The notes beneath the pieces are model-generated. The model did not search any database. It was not told where the DNA came from and saw nothing but the letters and a program-made list of their open reading frames with translations. This document shows positions 12,370 through 23,979 of a DNA stretch of 64,000 nucleotides, piece after piece (the first letter of the stretch is position 1; each line of letters begins with the position of its first letter). Origin of the DNA: Cryptomeria japonica (taxonomy: Eukaryota > Streptophyta > Pinopsida > Cupressales > Cupressaceae); NCBI RefSeq assembly GCF_030272615.1, contig NC_081414.1, positions 779,194,119 through 779,258,118 on the forward strand, given 5' to 3'. Made by a program: the position numbers and the translations under genes.

Positions 12370-13110
12370 ACTATAGAAGAGCTATTAGGTACATGAATGA
12401 TGCAAAATCTTAGAAAATCACAATGGATGAAGAAATATCAGTCTTTAAAAAGAATGGTACATGGGATCTTGTACCATTGCTTGAAGGATGAAAACCTATT
12501 GGTCACAAATGGGTGTTCAAGAAAAAAACTAGTTCTGATGGAGGTATTGAAAAGTATAAAGTGAGGTTGGTTATGAAAGGCTACTCTTAGCTTGAGGGTG
12601 TTGATTAGGGTCAAGTATTTTCTCCTTTTGTCAAAATGACATCCATTAGTTTTTTCTCTTTCTATTTTTGCTACTTATGATTTAGAGGTTGAGAAAATGG
12701 ATTTATAAATTATTTCCTTCATGGTGATTTGGAGGAGGATATTTATATGACACATCCAAAGAACTATGTGGTAAAATATAAGAGTAATCTAGTTTGTAAA
12801 TTGATGAAATCTTTGTATGACCTCAAATAGAGTCCTAGGACGTGGTACCAAAAATTTGATACACATATGTTGAGTTTGAGATTTGAGAATTCTAAATCAG
12901 ATTGTTGTGTTTATTAAAGGTCTAATGATGATCATTTCTTGTACATTGCATTACATGTTGATGATATGTTATTCATTATTAAAGGGAGGGGTATGATTTT
13001 AAAACTTGTTGCTAAACTTAAATGAAAGATCTTCATGTAGCAAAGCATATTCTTTAGATAGAAATTAGAAAAGATCAAGTAAACAGAAAGCTTTGGCTAG
13101 GCTACAGTAA
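12370..13110 (+). pseudogene. copia-1 reverse transcriptase remnant
   Basis: Readable RT blocks in order: [45 protein letters not shown] and ALHVDDMLFII. The catalytic Asp pair is still present. TAG replaces Gln in YSQ and LKQSP positions, and a frameshift lies near 12640-12700. Confidence 0.8.
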
Positions 13111-13229
13111 ATATTTTAATTCAAATTTAAAATGGTTTAACATTCATGATTGTAGACCATTATGTGTTCCCTTTACATCTAGAATGAAATTATTTGTTTT
13201 AGATTTTCCTACATCTCCATCATAGATAG

Positions 13230-13900
13230 AACAGATGAGAAGAGTGCCTTACTAGAGTGTAGTTGTAAGTTTGATGTATGCTATGGTATGCACTAGATAG
13301 GACATTTCCCAAATAGTGGGAGTTCTTTCTAGATATATGTCTAATTTTGGTAGAGTTAATTTGGATGCAATCAAAAGTATCTTCTAATATTTGAAGGGTA
13401 CCTTGGAGTATTCTTTGTGTTATCATTGTAATTTAGAAGGAGACAAGATTTCCCTTGATATTCATATTTATGTTGATTCAAATAGCGCAAGTGATGTTGG
13501 TAGTAGAAGATCCACCAATGCTTATGTGTTTACTTTTCTTGGTGGTGCAATAAATTGGATGAGTAAGTGATAGGTTTTGGTTTCTTTATCTACTACTGAA
13601 GAAGAGTATATGGTATCTACTCATTCTTGTAAAGAATCCATTTAGCTTAGGAGATTGTGTTTAAATATTAGAATAAAACAAGGTGTAGCGTTAGATAATT
13701 ATGAAAGTTAGACTGCAATTTGCCTAGATAAGAACTTGACTTTTCATGCCAGGATGAAGCACATTGATGTTCAATATCATTTTGTCATAGATATGGTTGA
13801 GGATAGCAAGGTGAAGCTATTTAAGGTAAAGACTTTAATTAATGTTGCAAATTCTTTGACTAAGGCAATAAGCACACAATAGTTTAGATGGTGTTCTAAG
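13230..13900 (+). pseudogene. copia-1 RNase H remnant
   Basis: Blocks include GVLSRYMSNFGR, a DSNSASDVGSRRST-like segment around 13470-13515, LVSLSTTEEEYM around 13578-13612, and FHARMKHIDVQYHFV around 13742-13785. The order fits copia RNase H. Several stops interrupt. Confidence 0.75.
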
Positions 13901-13982
13901 TCTATAAGCCTTTTAACCCCTATTGGTCAAGCAATAATATTGGACTCCCTTCTATCATTTTTGCATTGAGGTGTTCAACAAG

Positions 13983-14721
13983 TGGGAAATTTTTGAGGAA
14001 AATGGTGTATCAAACTTGCAATGCTAAAATAATATTGTTTATAAATGTTACTATTGATATGTGATGATGGGGGTTCAGGGTCTTGCCCTTGACTATTGGG
14101 GGTTCAGGGTAAATTCCCCTAACCATGGGGCTTTTGGGAAAGAGCCCCTAAATCAAGGGTTGCAAGGGGTTCCCTGCTTTCCACCCGTAGCCCTATGACT
14201 AGAAGGGGGTACAAGAGGCAATCTACCTTGCAAAGGGCTTTTGAGGGTAGTGCCCCCAAAACAAAATTTCACATATAATATATCATTGTAAATCATGACC
14301 ATTTATCATTAAGTCATAGATCTAATCATAGATATTTTGAATGTTATGTTTGTACTAGAAGGCAACCCTATTTTAAGAGTGGATTGTATTATGACTATTG
14401 TATTGTGATGTGTTATTAGTGTCTGATAGCTATTGAGTTGCCTTTGGATACCATTTTTGGTACTCCTGTAAGAAGTTTTCTCTTCACGTATATTGTAATT
14501 TTTTGTTGAATTATGAATAATATATTGGGTAGCTTTTAGAGTGTGGATTTTTTCTCTCAAAAGGTTTTTGCCCATGTAAATCACTATGTTGTGGTATGCA
14601 AGCTATTTATGTTTATTTCTATTAAGTTTTTATAACTATTGTAATGATCTATTAAATTTATTGCATTACCCTCCTCGTTAGATTAGTGTAGGAAGTTATT
14701 CTTCTATTTAACTTCCTTCGA
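13983..14721 (+). repeat. Right LTR of copia-1
   Basis: Same sequence as the left LTR with many substitutions. It is about 85 bases longer, mainly from a GGGGGTTCAGGG-type local duplication around 14067-14115. It ends CTTCGA just before the ATAGT target repeat. The divergence of the pair indicates an old insertion. Confidence 0.85.
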
Positions 14722-14726
14722 ATAGT

Positions 14727-15260
14727 CACCTCGATGGAGGAACTACTTAAAAATTGAAAAACAAATAAACCCATCAAATAGACTCCAAAATTTCAATAGT
14801 TCTCTAATACTAATAATATAGAAGATAGTCAAAGCTCTTATATTAAATTTGCCATACTATAATGTCTCATTTCATGTACATGTTGATGACTCCAAAATGG
14901 CTATAGGTGTTGTGAAGCTCAACTTAGGGAGAATAAAGATCACCCAGTACCATTTGTTAGTAAAACAATTTATGAGGAAAAATGCAGTTATACCACCATT
15001 GAAAGAGAGATCCCAACTATCATGTATGCATTCTTTAAATTTAAAAATGATCTCCTATCTACACCTTTCACCTTTTATGTACCAACTATGAACCTTTGAA
15101 ATTCCTTCTCAACAAATTGGTGATACAAGGGCACATATGTCGGTGGATCCTACTATTTTAAGAGTTCAATTTTAACATAATAGTCAAACCTAAAAGGAAT
15201 AAACAAGGACTAGATTATCTATCTATAATTGATACTGGAGAAGATCCTCGGGACTTTGAT
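14727..15260 (+). pseudogene. Gypsy RNase H remnant
   Basis: This continues the gypsy polyprotein after the nested insertion. FHVHVDDSKMAIGVV at 14870-14915 matches the first RNase H strand with its Asp. A frameshift near 15000 separates it from the ERE helix and the FTFYV strand near 15070. Several TAG and TAA codons are present. Confidence 0.65.
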
Positions 15261-15439
15261 GAGGAAGACTTAGCAAAAAAATACCTATTTTGGATTACAA
15301 TAGTACCCAAGGTATTTAATGATGTAGCTAAATCTCTATCAACTAAACGATATTCCCCTAGATATGTCTCCACATAATAAATAGCTACTATAATGTAAGT
15401 CCCTACGATTCACATTGATTGATAGATATTTATACAAAA

Positions 15440-16400
15440 GAAGATGAGATGACATATCTCAAAAATTAATTTTCACAAATGAACAAGAAAACATCCTATG
15501 GTAGGCACACAAAGGGATGGCAGGAGGACATTTCAATGGGGATACAATAGCTCAAAAAATTCTCCTTTCTAGATTATGATGGCCAAATATATACATGGAT
15601 TCCAAGACCTATACCAAATAATACAATATTTGTCAAAGAATAGGGTGAACTACAACCCGAGATGAAATATTAAAGATAGTTCTTGTATAGGATCCCTTTT
15701 CGAAATGGACTATTAACTTCATTGGCCCAATTGACCCACTAGATAGAGCATCGAGATAAAGTTTTACCATTATTAGAGTAGATTACCTCACTAAATGGGT
15801 AGATGATGAACCTACCAGGGATCATAGAACATATATGACAACTAAATTTCTTTACCAGAACATAATTACTTGCTTCAAGTTCCCTCTAAGAATCACAAGT
15901 GATCCAGAGAAACATTTTATCAACAAGACTATCAAGGAAATCCTAAATAGTTTCATGATCACACATAATTGGAGTACCCCATACCACCAAAAAGATAATG
16001 GGGCCAAAAAAGACGTAAACAAAATCCTAGGAACTACCTTAAAAAAAAATGCTAACTAGAGAGAATGAGATATCAAGATACCCACAATACTTTGGGCACA
16101 ATAGACCACTTATAAGCAAGCAACCACACATTCACCCTTTGAACTAGTCTATCACCTTGAAGCTACACTACCCATGAACTTCATTGTAAATAAGCTCCAC
16201 ACTACACTTTCACTCTTACTTAAAAAAGATGATTCTATCAAGTAATGACTTGAAAATTTGGAAAAGTTAGAGGAAGATCGCCATATTGCAAACGAAAACC
16301 TTCTATCAAAAAAGGAGAAGACAAAAAGCCTAGCATGATCACAATCTCAAAATAAAACATTTTAAACTTGGTGAAATTATACTCTTGTATGATAGTATAA
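15440..16400 (+). pseudogene. Gypsy integrase remnant
   Basis: The H2C2-type zinc region is visible as AHKGMAGGHFNGDTIAQKIL, but the first Cys is now Tyr. In the core, the expected Asp in the W..DF strand is Asn (WTINFIGPI). The second Asp survives (RITSDPEKHFIN) and the Glu position reads Lys (HQKDNGAKK). The C-terminal part continues with THSPFELVYHLEATLP. Two of three catalytic residues are gone, so it is inactive. Confidence 0.75.
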
Positions 16401-16560
16401 TATAATAGTGGGGCAAACTCAAAGTCTGTTGGCTTGGCCCTTACTAGATTGGCAACATTTTGGAGTTAGGAGCCATCTAGTTGGATACATTGGATGGAAA
16501 AATATTATAATGCTACGTTAATGGAACTAGACTAAGAAACTATCATCTAGATACTGGATC

Positions 16561-17309
16561 GCCTAGTTGACTTGAGGATAAGTCAATGTTTCTTTTGATG
16601 GGATGATGTTTACCAAAAAATAAGCTATATACATATGTTTGAAAACACTAGAAGGTAATCTAGTAAACATGGTTTTATAGTTAAAAAATGGAAAGATATT
16701 AGTTAGGAAGATATAAAAATATTGCAACCCTAAAAGGAGATACATTAGACTTAATAATTGGGTGAGCATAAAAACATTTAACATTAGCTCTATCACTATG
16801 TTAATAATAATGATAATAGTAATTACTTTTATTCTTAGTATCCTTGTTGGAACAATATTTATTATGTTAGATTACTCTATGATTTCTCATTTTACTTTGT
16901 CAATAATTAACTAGATAGATACTCATTACTTGGAAGTAATAAAGTCCTAACTAACAACAATGGTATTAATTAGTTTGAAATAAGAAATTATTAAGTAATA
17001 TTGATTCTAATAATTTGGTAGTGTTTATACTAAGCAAAATGCAATCCCTAACAGATTTAATTTCATTTGTTAAGAAATTTTTTCTTTGACCAAAGCATCA
17101 TTAGCCATAACATGATTTTATTTTTAGGATACTTTAACTGTTGACCTTGCTAGGCATACCCTTACAACTTAAAACCATGATCAAGAATAAGAACCATTAA
17201 GGTCCCTCCTATACATGTAAAGAAAAAACCACGATGAATAGTCTTGTAGTTTGTAGATTAAATATTAAATAAGAGGTTCATTGATATATGAGTTATAGAA
17301 GTACCACAA
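16561..17309. other. A/T-rich spacer, no gene seen
   Basis: No coding similarity recognised. It lies between the end of the gypsy remnant and copia-2, and ends with the CACAA target repeat at 17305-17309. Confidence 0.5.
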
Positions 17310-18542
17310 TGTTGGCATTTTGGCACTAAGTTGTCATTGATGTCAACCGGTAGAGATTGAGCATGGAGGATGGTTGCTTGTTTATGATGAAGAGGCAAAA
17401 TGTTAAGATGTGCAAGCGGTAAAGGATGCTATACCAGTCAACAGAAGAAGAACACTCTACATGCAAAGGGTTTTACTGGTATGTGTTTGTCGAACCGATT
17501 GTGTGTTGGTAGGTCGTTGGTGAAGCTTCATCAACAGGGTTGATGAAACAGATATTCACCATTAATGAAGGAACCAAAAATCAAGGGATTGTATTAGACT
17601 AATTGTGGCTCGAGGAAGAAGGAATGATAGAGGAAGATCAGGAGAGTAGTTGGTGCCTGGATCGAAGAAAGAAGATCGGATTGAAAGAATACCTCGAGAA
17701 GGAAACAACAGAGGTATTAATAGCAGTTTGACAAATGTAGATCGATATAATGGATCGTGTTTCCCTTGTCTAGAAAATGCGTCTTAAAAGGCGTAAAAAT
17801 GACGGAGATGAACAAATGAACATCAATGTAATCAGATCATGCAGGATTTGATTGGATTTGGTTTGCCTCGTAGATTGTGAGGAAACCCTAACTGTCAAAA
17901 ATTTGAATTGCATTTTGGCAGGAAATCATCTAATAAGAAATGAGAGCTATGGATAGAAAAATGTTGTAGATGCTGTGAAGATTGTTGAGAGGAGAGTAGT
18001 GTGAGTGAGAAAGAAAACCCGTGAGAGGATTCTATCGACAGTATCATAGTCTGGCAGTTGAGCTTAACCGGTAAGGTGTGGTAGAGTAGGTAGCATCCTA
18101 GTGTGTGAAAGGGAGAGAAAGATAACAAAGAGTTAATTGATTCAAGAGTTGCAGAATTCATTTGTAGCAAGAAGCCTTAATTGTATTCAAATAGTATTTC
18201 ATTATACATTGCCAAGTTGAAGATTGGTGTAGGGGTTGGTGCTCCTTGCGTTGGTGCCCAAAATATTTGTAAATATGTGTTTTACTTGTGAGGATGGACT
18301 GGAGCAGTAGTCTCTAGCAGCTCTTCTCACCGATGTTTTTCCCATATTGGGTTTTCCTCATAAATCTGGTTTTGTGAGTTTCTTGTGTGTGAATGATCTC
18401 TTTAGTTTTCTCTCTTGCATAGTTGGTATGACTATTTAGTGGTTAAGTAAATAACTGATTGTTTGAAGGTAAGATTAGTAAGAAGAAAAATATAGGAACC
18501 ATTGATTCATCCCCCCCACTCAGTGGCATTCTGTGTTGAACA
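17310..18542 (+). repeat. Left LTR of copia-2
   Basis: TGTTGGCATT to TTGAACA. It lacks a segment of about 55 bases that the right LTR has around 24190-24240. Confidence 0.92.
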
Positions 18543-18543
18543 G

Positions 18544-18556
18544 TTAGTATTAGAGA
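18544..18556 (+). other. copia-2 primer binding site
   Basis: TTAGTATTAGAGA lies one base after the left LTR. It differs at two positions from TTGGTATTAGAGC, the form intact in element A. Confidence 0.6.
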
Positions 18557-18607
18557 AAAGTTCCCAATTATCTTTAAACTTTGTGTAGATTCTGGACTTT
18601 GAGTACA

Positions 18608-20068
18608 ATGGCAAGGAGTGAGTCTGCTTCCTCAAAAGCCCCCTTGTTTGATGGATCCAACTATGCCTTCTAGAGTAGAAGAATGGAGACCTATATTTCA
18701 TCTCTTGGTTTTGATGTGTGGATTTCGGTCAAGAATGGGTATGTAATTCCCAATACTCCTCCCACTGATCCGGATGCAAAAAGGGAGTATGAGAATAATG
18801 CAAAGGAAAAACATGCCATCTTGAGTGGACTATCCGATAATGAATTTGTCAAAGTCATGCACTATGTTTCAGCAAAGGAGACATCAGACAAATTGCAGAG
18901 GTTGTTTGAGGGAGATGCAAATGTCAAGGAAGCCAAGCTTAAAACTATAAGGAGCCAACTTGAAAGCATCAAAATGAAAGATGATAAAAAAATTGTAGAC
19001 TACCTTCACAGATTTGATGAAACTGTGAATACTATTAGAGATCTTGGTGAAGAGATTGTAGATGAAATTATTGTCAAAAATATACTTAGATCTCTCACTC
19101 CCAAATATGATACTAAGGTGTCAGCCATAAGAGAAGCCAAGGATCTGAAGACTTTTACTATGGATGAACTATTTGGTTCCTTGACAACCTATGAGATGAG
19201 AACAACTAGTGAGACTTCCTCAAGAAAAGAAGCTTCTTTCAACGCCACAAAAAGGGGGAAAGAAGTTTTTACTCATAAAGAATCCGGTGAAGACTCTGAT
19301 GCTGAAGTAGCAAACATTTTTGGGAAGCTGAAAAGAGGATCAGGCTGGTATAAAGGAAAGCTACCACTTAAGTGCTTCAACTGTGGGAAGGTAGGACACT
19401 TTGCTGCAAGTTGTCCTCACAAAGAAACTGGTGGAGATGAGTCAAGAGAGTTCAGAAGATCTACTGGCAAAGACAATGAAAGGAATGACTATCGATAGGG
19501 AAGAAGAGACCACCAGAACCAAAACAGCTTATATACCATTGAGGATGACACAAAAAATGATGAAGATGCATTAGAAGATGATGACCATGAGAACCACAGA
19601 AAAGTAAATCTTTTCATGGCACTTGATAGGCCTACTGTTGAAGATGAGGAAGAAGAGGATGTTGAGGCTAAAGTGGATTTGGACAATGAACTTATCAGTG
19701 CACTTGAAGAATTAAGTAAAACAAGAAGAGAACTCAAGAGAGTTAAGCTTGTTGTAGTAGATGAACAAGATCTCTTGAAGAAGTCTCTGGAAGAGTCTGG
19801 TCAAATCATATCTGACATGAAGCTGCAGCTAGAAGAAACTAAGAGGATCGGTGAAGCTACAACCCTTGATTTGACAAAGAGAGAAAAGAAGCATCAAGAG
19901 TTGGACGAAGAAATAATAAAGCTTAGAAAGGAGCTTGAAGAAAACAAGGAAGAAATGAAAATAAGAAGAAAGTATGAAGGCACCACTGAGGCTTTGGATA
20001 AGATGTCAAGCAAACAAAAGCAATCTAAAGACACAGGTGAATTAGGCTTTGAAGTTGGTCAAGGTTAA
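18608..20068 (+). pseudogene. copia-2 Gag, N-terminal and coiled-coil part
   Basis: Gag starts at ATG 18608 (MARSESASSKAPLFDGSNYA), the usual copia Gag opening. A TAG at 18671 replaces Trp. The frame is then open to TAG 19496, giving a UBN2-type helical Gag and a CCHC knuckle CFNCGKVGHFAASC near 19375-19415. Past TAG 19496 the same frame runs to 20066 and encodes an acidic segment (EDEEEEDVEAK) and a long coiled coil (about 19680-19990). That extension is absent from ordinary short copia Gags. Only two stops, both TAG, lie in more than 480 codons. Confidence 0.85.
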
Positions 20069-20117
20069 ATCCACAAAGGTAAATATGACAAAGTGATAAT
20101 GTTCATTTCTTTAATTG

Positions 20118-20820
20118 AAGGTGAAGAAAATAACATTCACTGTAGGTAAGGAAACCGACAAAAAGACATATGCAGATGCTGTTGGAAATCGACATCCAAA
20201 CCGGTATACATAAATGAACCGGAGGTCACATTTCATGCACAAATTTGCAGATCCAAGGAGGAATGCCAGAATTGACCAAGAAGGATTCACCAGATTCAAC
20301 AACATGAATGGAAGACCCCCAATGAGGCAGTTCCATTCAGGACCAAGGCAACCCGACTGGTATGTATCAAATTTTCATGGTTATTGTTACCGGTGTAATA
20401 AATTTGGGCACATAACAGCTGACTATAAGTTAAACAATAAGCCTTCTATGAATTATGAAAGTAGAAATTTATTTAATGCACTCCGAGATATGAATTTTGT
20501 TTGCTATCAGTGCAATGGATATGGACATAAAAGTTTTGATTGTAGGAAGAACCAACCGATATTCTACAATAGCTTTAAGGATACTCCCTTTATTGAAAAC
20601 ATAAAATGCTATAACTAACAAGAATTTGGACACATAGCCAAATTATGCAAAAATAAGAAGATCAAGAAAGTGAAGGAAAATCATGATCAAAGACCAGGAT
20701 TTGAACTAGAGCAGAATACAACAGCTGACAAGAAGACAGAAATCAAACCGGTTTGGGTTGAGAAAGAAAATGAAAAAGGTAGAATCAAGTCTCATAGTGC
20801 AGACTGCCTTGCATGCTGAA
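20118..20820 (+). pseudogene. copia-2 Gag C-terminal zinc-knuckle array
   Basis: A shift to another frame continues Gag. Three more knuckles follow: CYRCNKFGHITADYK (last Cys lost) near 20382, CYQCNGYGHKSFDC near 20502, and CYN-stop-QEFGHIAKLC near 20608 (second Cys lost to TAA). With the one at 19375 this makes four. Stops at 20211 and 20616 are TAA. The array ends with PVWVEKENE and then a frame change leads to the protease. Element C has a similar array, so this C-terminal module is shared. Confidence 0.8.
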
Positions 20821-21186
20821 AGGAAAAATCTATGGGTGGTAGATAGTGGTTGCTCAGACCATATGACTGGTGACAAAATAAAATTCATTAATCTTGAAGA
20901 TTGGAATGGTGGATCGGTAAGGTTTGGAGATAATTCCTCCATCAAAATAAAAGGAAAAGGAATACTAAGCATAGATGTAAAACTGAATGCACATGATGTA
21001 TATTATGTGGAAGGCCTCAAACATAATTTGTTGAGTGTGAGTAAGATGTGCAACAAAGGTTACAAATTCACCTTTGACTCAATTGGTTGTCAGATAAAGA
21101 ATGACAGTATTGGTAAAGTTATGGAAGAAGGAAAGACAATTGATGGAAATGTTTATAATCTGAAGGAATTCTATGAGTCCCAATGA
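20758..21186 (+). pseudogene. copia-2 aspartic protease
   Basis: LWVVDSGCSDHMTGD carries the intact Asp-Ser-Gly active site, and VYYVEGLKHNLLSVSKM is the typical following segment. The domain itself is open. It is cut from Gag by a frame change and from integrase by TGA 21184. The enzyme would process the Gag-Pol polyprotein. Confidence 0.85.
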
Positions 21187-22246
21187 ATGTTAGGACAAGC
21201 TTATGAAAGTTGGTTATGGCACAGAAGATTAGGCCACATAAATTTTGATAAATTAGTTACAGTAAGCAAAAAGAGATGTGTGAGGAATATTCCACCCATC
21301 GTCAAGCCAGTAAACACATTTTGTGATGAATGTGTAAAAGGCAAGCAAACAAGAGTAAGTTTCAGGACAAAGGAGCACAACACCAAAAAGCCACTTGAAA
21401 TTGTGCATACAGATCTGTGTGGTCCAACTAGAACAAGAGCACTTGCCAGTGAAAGATACTTTAGCTCTTCATTGATGACTACTCAAGGATGACATGGGTC
21501 ACCTTTCTGCAAGATAAATCACAAGCATTTGAAAGATTCAAGATCTTTCAGAAGATGGTGGAAAAGGAAAGTGGGTACAAATTAAAATGTCTAAGATCAG
21601 ACAGGGGTGGAGAGTTCACATCAAATGAATTTGAAGATTATTGTGAAAAACATGGAATTAGAAGGCAATACTCTGCTCCTAGAACACCACAAGAAAATGG
21701 TGTGGTAGAAAGGAAGAACTAGACAATCAAGGAGATGGCCAGAAATATGTTGAATGAGGTCAGTCTACCGGATCCCTACTTGAAAGATGTTGTTCATACT
21801 GTTGTACACACTTTGAACTGGGTTCAGTTAAGAACAAACATCAAGATGACACCTTATGAATTATGGTATGACCAGAAGCCATCAGTCAAATATTTCATTT
21901 TTTTGGAAGCAAGTGCTTCACTAAGAAAGATATGGATGGTTTGGGAAGCTTTGACTCTAGAAGTGATGAAGGGATCTTCCTTGGTTACTCATCTAACATT
22001 GAAACCTACAAATGCTACAATAAAAGACTAAGAAGGATTGTTGAAAGTGTGCATGTAAGAGTTGATGAGGATATGCACAAAGGATGTCAACCACACATTA
22101 ACTGGTATGATGACTCGAATGATGAAAATAATGAAGTTCAGTCTGACACTGAACTAGAGGTAGCACCTCAGAAGGTTCCCAACTGGTATGTACAGTTGAA
22201 TCATCTGGAAGAGAAAATTATGGGAAATAAGAGTGATGGTGTGTAG
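21187..22246 (+). pseudogene. copia-2 integrase
   Basis: The pre-integrase motif SWLWHRRLGHINFDKL is followed by a CDEC zinc pair. All three catalytic residues are readable: HTDLCGP, RSDRGGEF, and PQENGVVERKN. A frameshift lies near 21475, TAG 21720 replaces Gln after ERKN, another frameshift lies near 21900, and TAG 22244 follows. The C-terminal portion reads GSFDSRSDEGIFLGYSS. Confidence 0.85.
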
Positions 22247-23836
22247 ACTAGAAGAAGACTTGCCCGAAATGATGAACAAGTCAACCTATGCCTCATGACT
22301 GAAGTTGAACCCAAAAATTTCATTGAGGATAGTAAGAGACAAGAATGGATGGATGCCATGGAAGAAGAAATGCACCAAATTGATAAGAACAAGACTTGGG
22401 AATTAGTCCCTAAACCGGAAGACAAGAACATCATTGGCACAAAGTGGGTCTACCGAAACAAAATGAATGAAGAAGGTAAGGTTGTGAGGCATAAAGCTAG
22501 ACTAGTGTGCAAAGGATACTCTCAAGTAGAAGGGATTGACTTTGAAGAAACATTTGCACCGGTGGCTAGATTAGAAGCAATTAGGATGTTTCTAGCTTAC
22601 TCTGCCTACAATGGCTACAAAGTATACCAAATGGATGTAAAACTTTCTTTTCTAAATGGAAATTTAGAAGAAGAAGTATACATGAAGCAACCAGAAGGAT
22701 TTGTACTACATGATGATGAGCCATTTGTATGTCGGTTAAAGAAAGCTCTGTATGGTTTAAAGAAAGCCCCCATAGCATGGTACTCAAGATTGGAGCTGTA
22801 TCTAAAGGAGCGAGAATTCAAAAAGGGAAGTGTTGGCAGCAATTTGTACATAAGGAAAGATGGGAATTACATGATTATTGTGGTTGTGTATGTAGATGAC
22901 ATCATCTTTGGAGGCAACAAGGATACTCTCTGTAAAGAATTTGTTGATCAGATGCAGTCAGAATTTGAGATGTCAATGTTTGGTGAATTCACTTACTTCC
23001 TTGGCTTGTAGATACTATAGAAAGATAAAGCAATCCTTATCTCACAAGAAAAATATGCAAAGGAGATGTTGAAGAAATTCCAATTGGAAGATTGCAAACC
23101 AATAAGTACTCCCATGGTGACAAGTAGCAAATTAAGTATGAATGATGAATCACCGGTAGTGGATCAAACTTTGTACACATCCATGATAGGCAGTATACTA
23201 TATCTAACTGCTTCAAGACCGGATATAGTTTAGGCAGTATGCATGGTAGCCAGATTCCAAGCTGCACCAAAATAGTCACACATGAATGTTGTTAGCAGAT
23301 TTTTTAGGTACCTACAAGGAACTCTCAGCTATGGTATGTGGTACCCTAAACAGGAAAATTTTATCCTGGAAGCATTAACTGTTGTCGATTGGGTAGGATG
23401 CATTGATGATAGAAAGAGAACAAGCAGTGGTGCATTCTTTTTGGGCAACTGGTTCGTCTCATGGCATAGCAAGAAGCATGACTCAATCTCCCTATCTACC
23501 ACTGAAGATGGGTACATTGTTGCTACTACATGCTGCTCCCAGGTGCTTTGGAAGAAGAAGACTCTCAAAGATATCCAAGTGGACATCACTAATCCCATTC
23601 TCATCCGGTGTGACAATTGGAGTGCAATCAACATAGCAAAGAATCTGATCATGCATTCCAAAACAGAACATATTGCCATCAAATACCAGTTCCTTAGAGA
23701 GAAGGTTGAAGGACAAGAGGTAAGAATGGACTATGCTCCTACTGGTGAACAAGTATCAAAAATTTTCACAAAACCACTACTAGTAAGCACGTTTGAGTAC
23801 CTCCGACACAAGTTGGGAGTTATATCATCTGCCTAG
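22247..23836 (+). pseudogene. copia-2 reverse transcriptase and RNase H
   Basis: One frame covers the whole region. RT blocks: [53 protein letters not shown], and [12 protein letters not shown] with both Asp. RNase H blocks: DWVGCIDDRKRTSSGAFF, SISLSTTEDGY, RCDNWSAINIAKN, and IFTKPLL at the end. TAG stops at 23009, 23018, 23231 and 23273 each sit where Gln is expected. No frameshift is needed, so the region is four codons from open. Confidence 0.9.
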
Positions 23837-23852
23837 GAAGGTTTATGTGGCT

Positions 23853-23979
23853 TAGGGGGAGCATTGTATGGATCAAAGGTGGAGTGCGCAAGAACCCTTT
23901 GTCATTATGTCAAAGGGGGAGAAATGTACCAATATGGAGTGGACTGTGAGAAGTTGACATCAATGCCAAAGGGGGAGAT
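23853..23979 (+). other. Three polypurine tracts of copia-2
   Basis: G-rich tracts occur at about 23853 (TTAGGGGGAGC), 23921 (CAAAGGGGGAGAA) and 23967 (CAAAGGGGGAGAT), the last one touching the right LTR. The last primes plus-strand DNA; the others are extra copies. Multiple tracts are known from Sireviruses. Confidence 0.75.

Larger units (their letters stand above)
9224..14721 (+). mobile_element. Ty1/copia retrotransposon copia-1, nested in gypsy
   Basis: Both LTRs, a primer site and gag-protease-integrase-RT-RNase H remnants are present in copia order. The 5-bp repeat ATAGT lies on both sides (9219-9223 and 14722-14726) and the gypsy reading frame rejoins across it. Every domain carries stops or frameshifts, so the element is dead. 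Its insertion is younger than the gypsy copy it interrupts. Confidence 0.88.
6300..16560 (+). mobile_element. Dead Ty3/gypsy LTR retrotransposon, split by copia-1
   Basis: Protease, RT, RNase H and integrase remnants lie in Ty3/gypsy order on the plus strand. They are interrupted at 9223/14727, where the reading resumes exactly after removing the inserted element: codons for GYDTIV at 9209-9223 continue with TSMEELLK from 14728. Outer bounds are approximate because I could not find the LTR pair. Many stops and lost catalytic residues show it is long dead. The RT context (HFDYWTTYGLV) fits a non-chromovirus gypsy lineage, but I cannot place it firmly. Confidence 0.75.
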
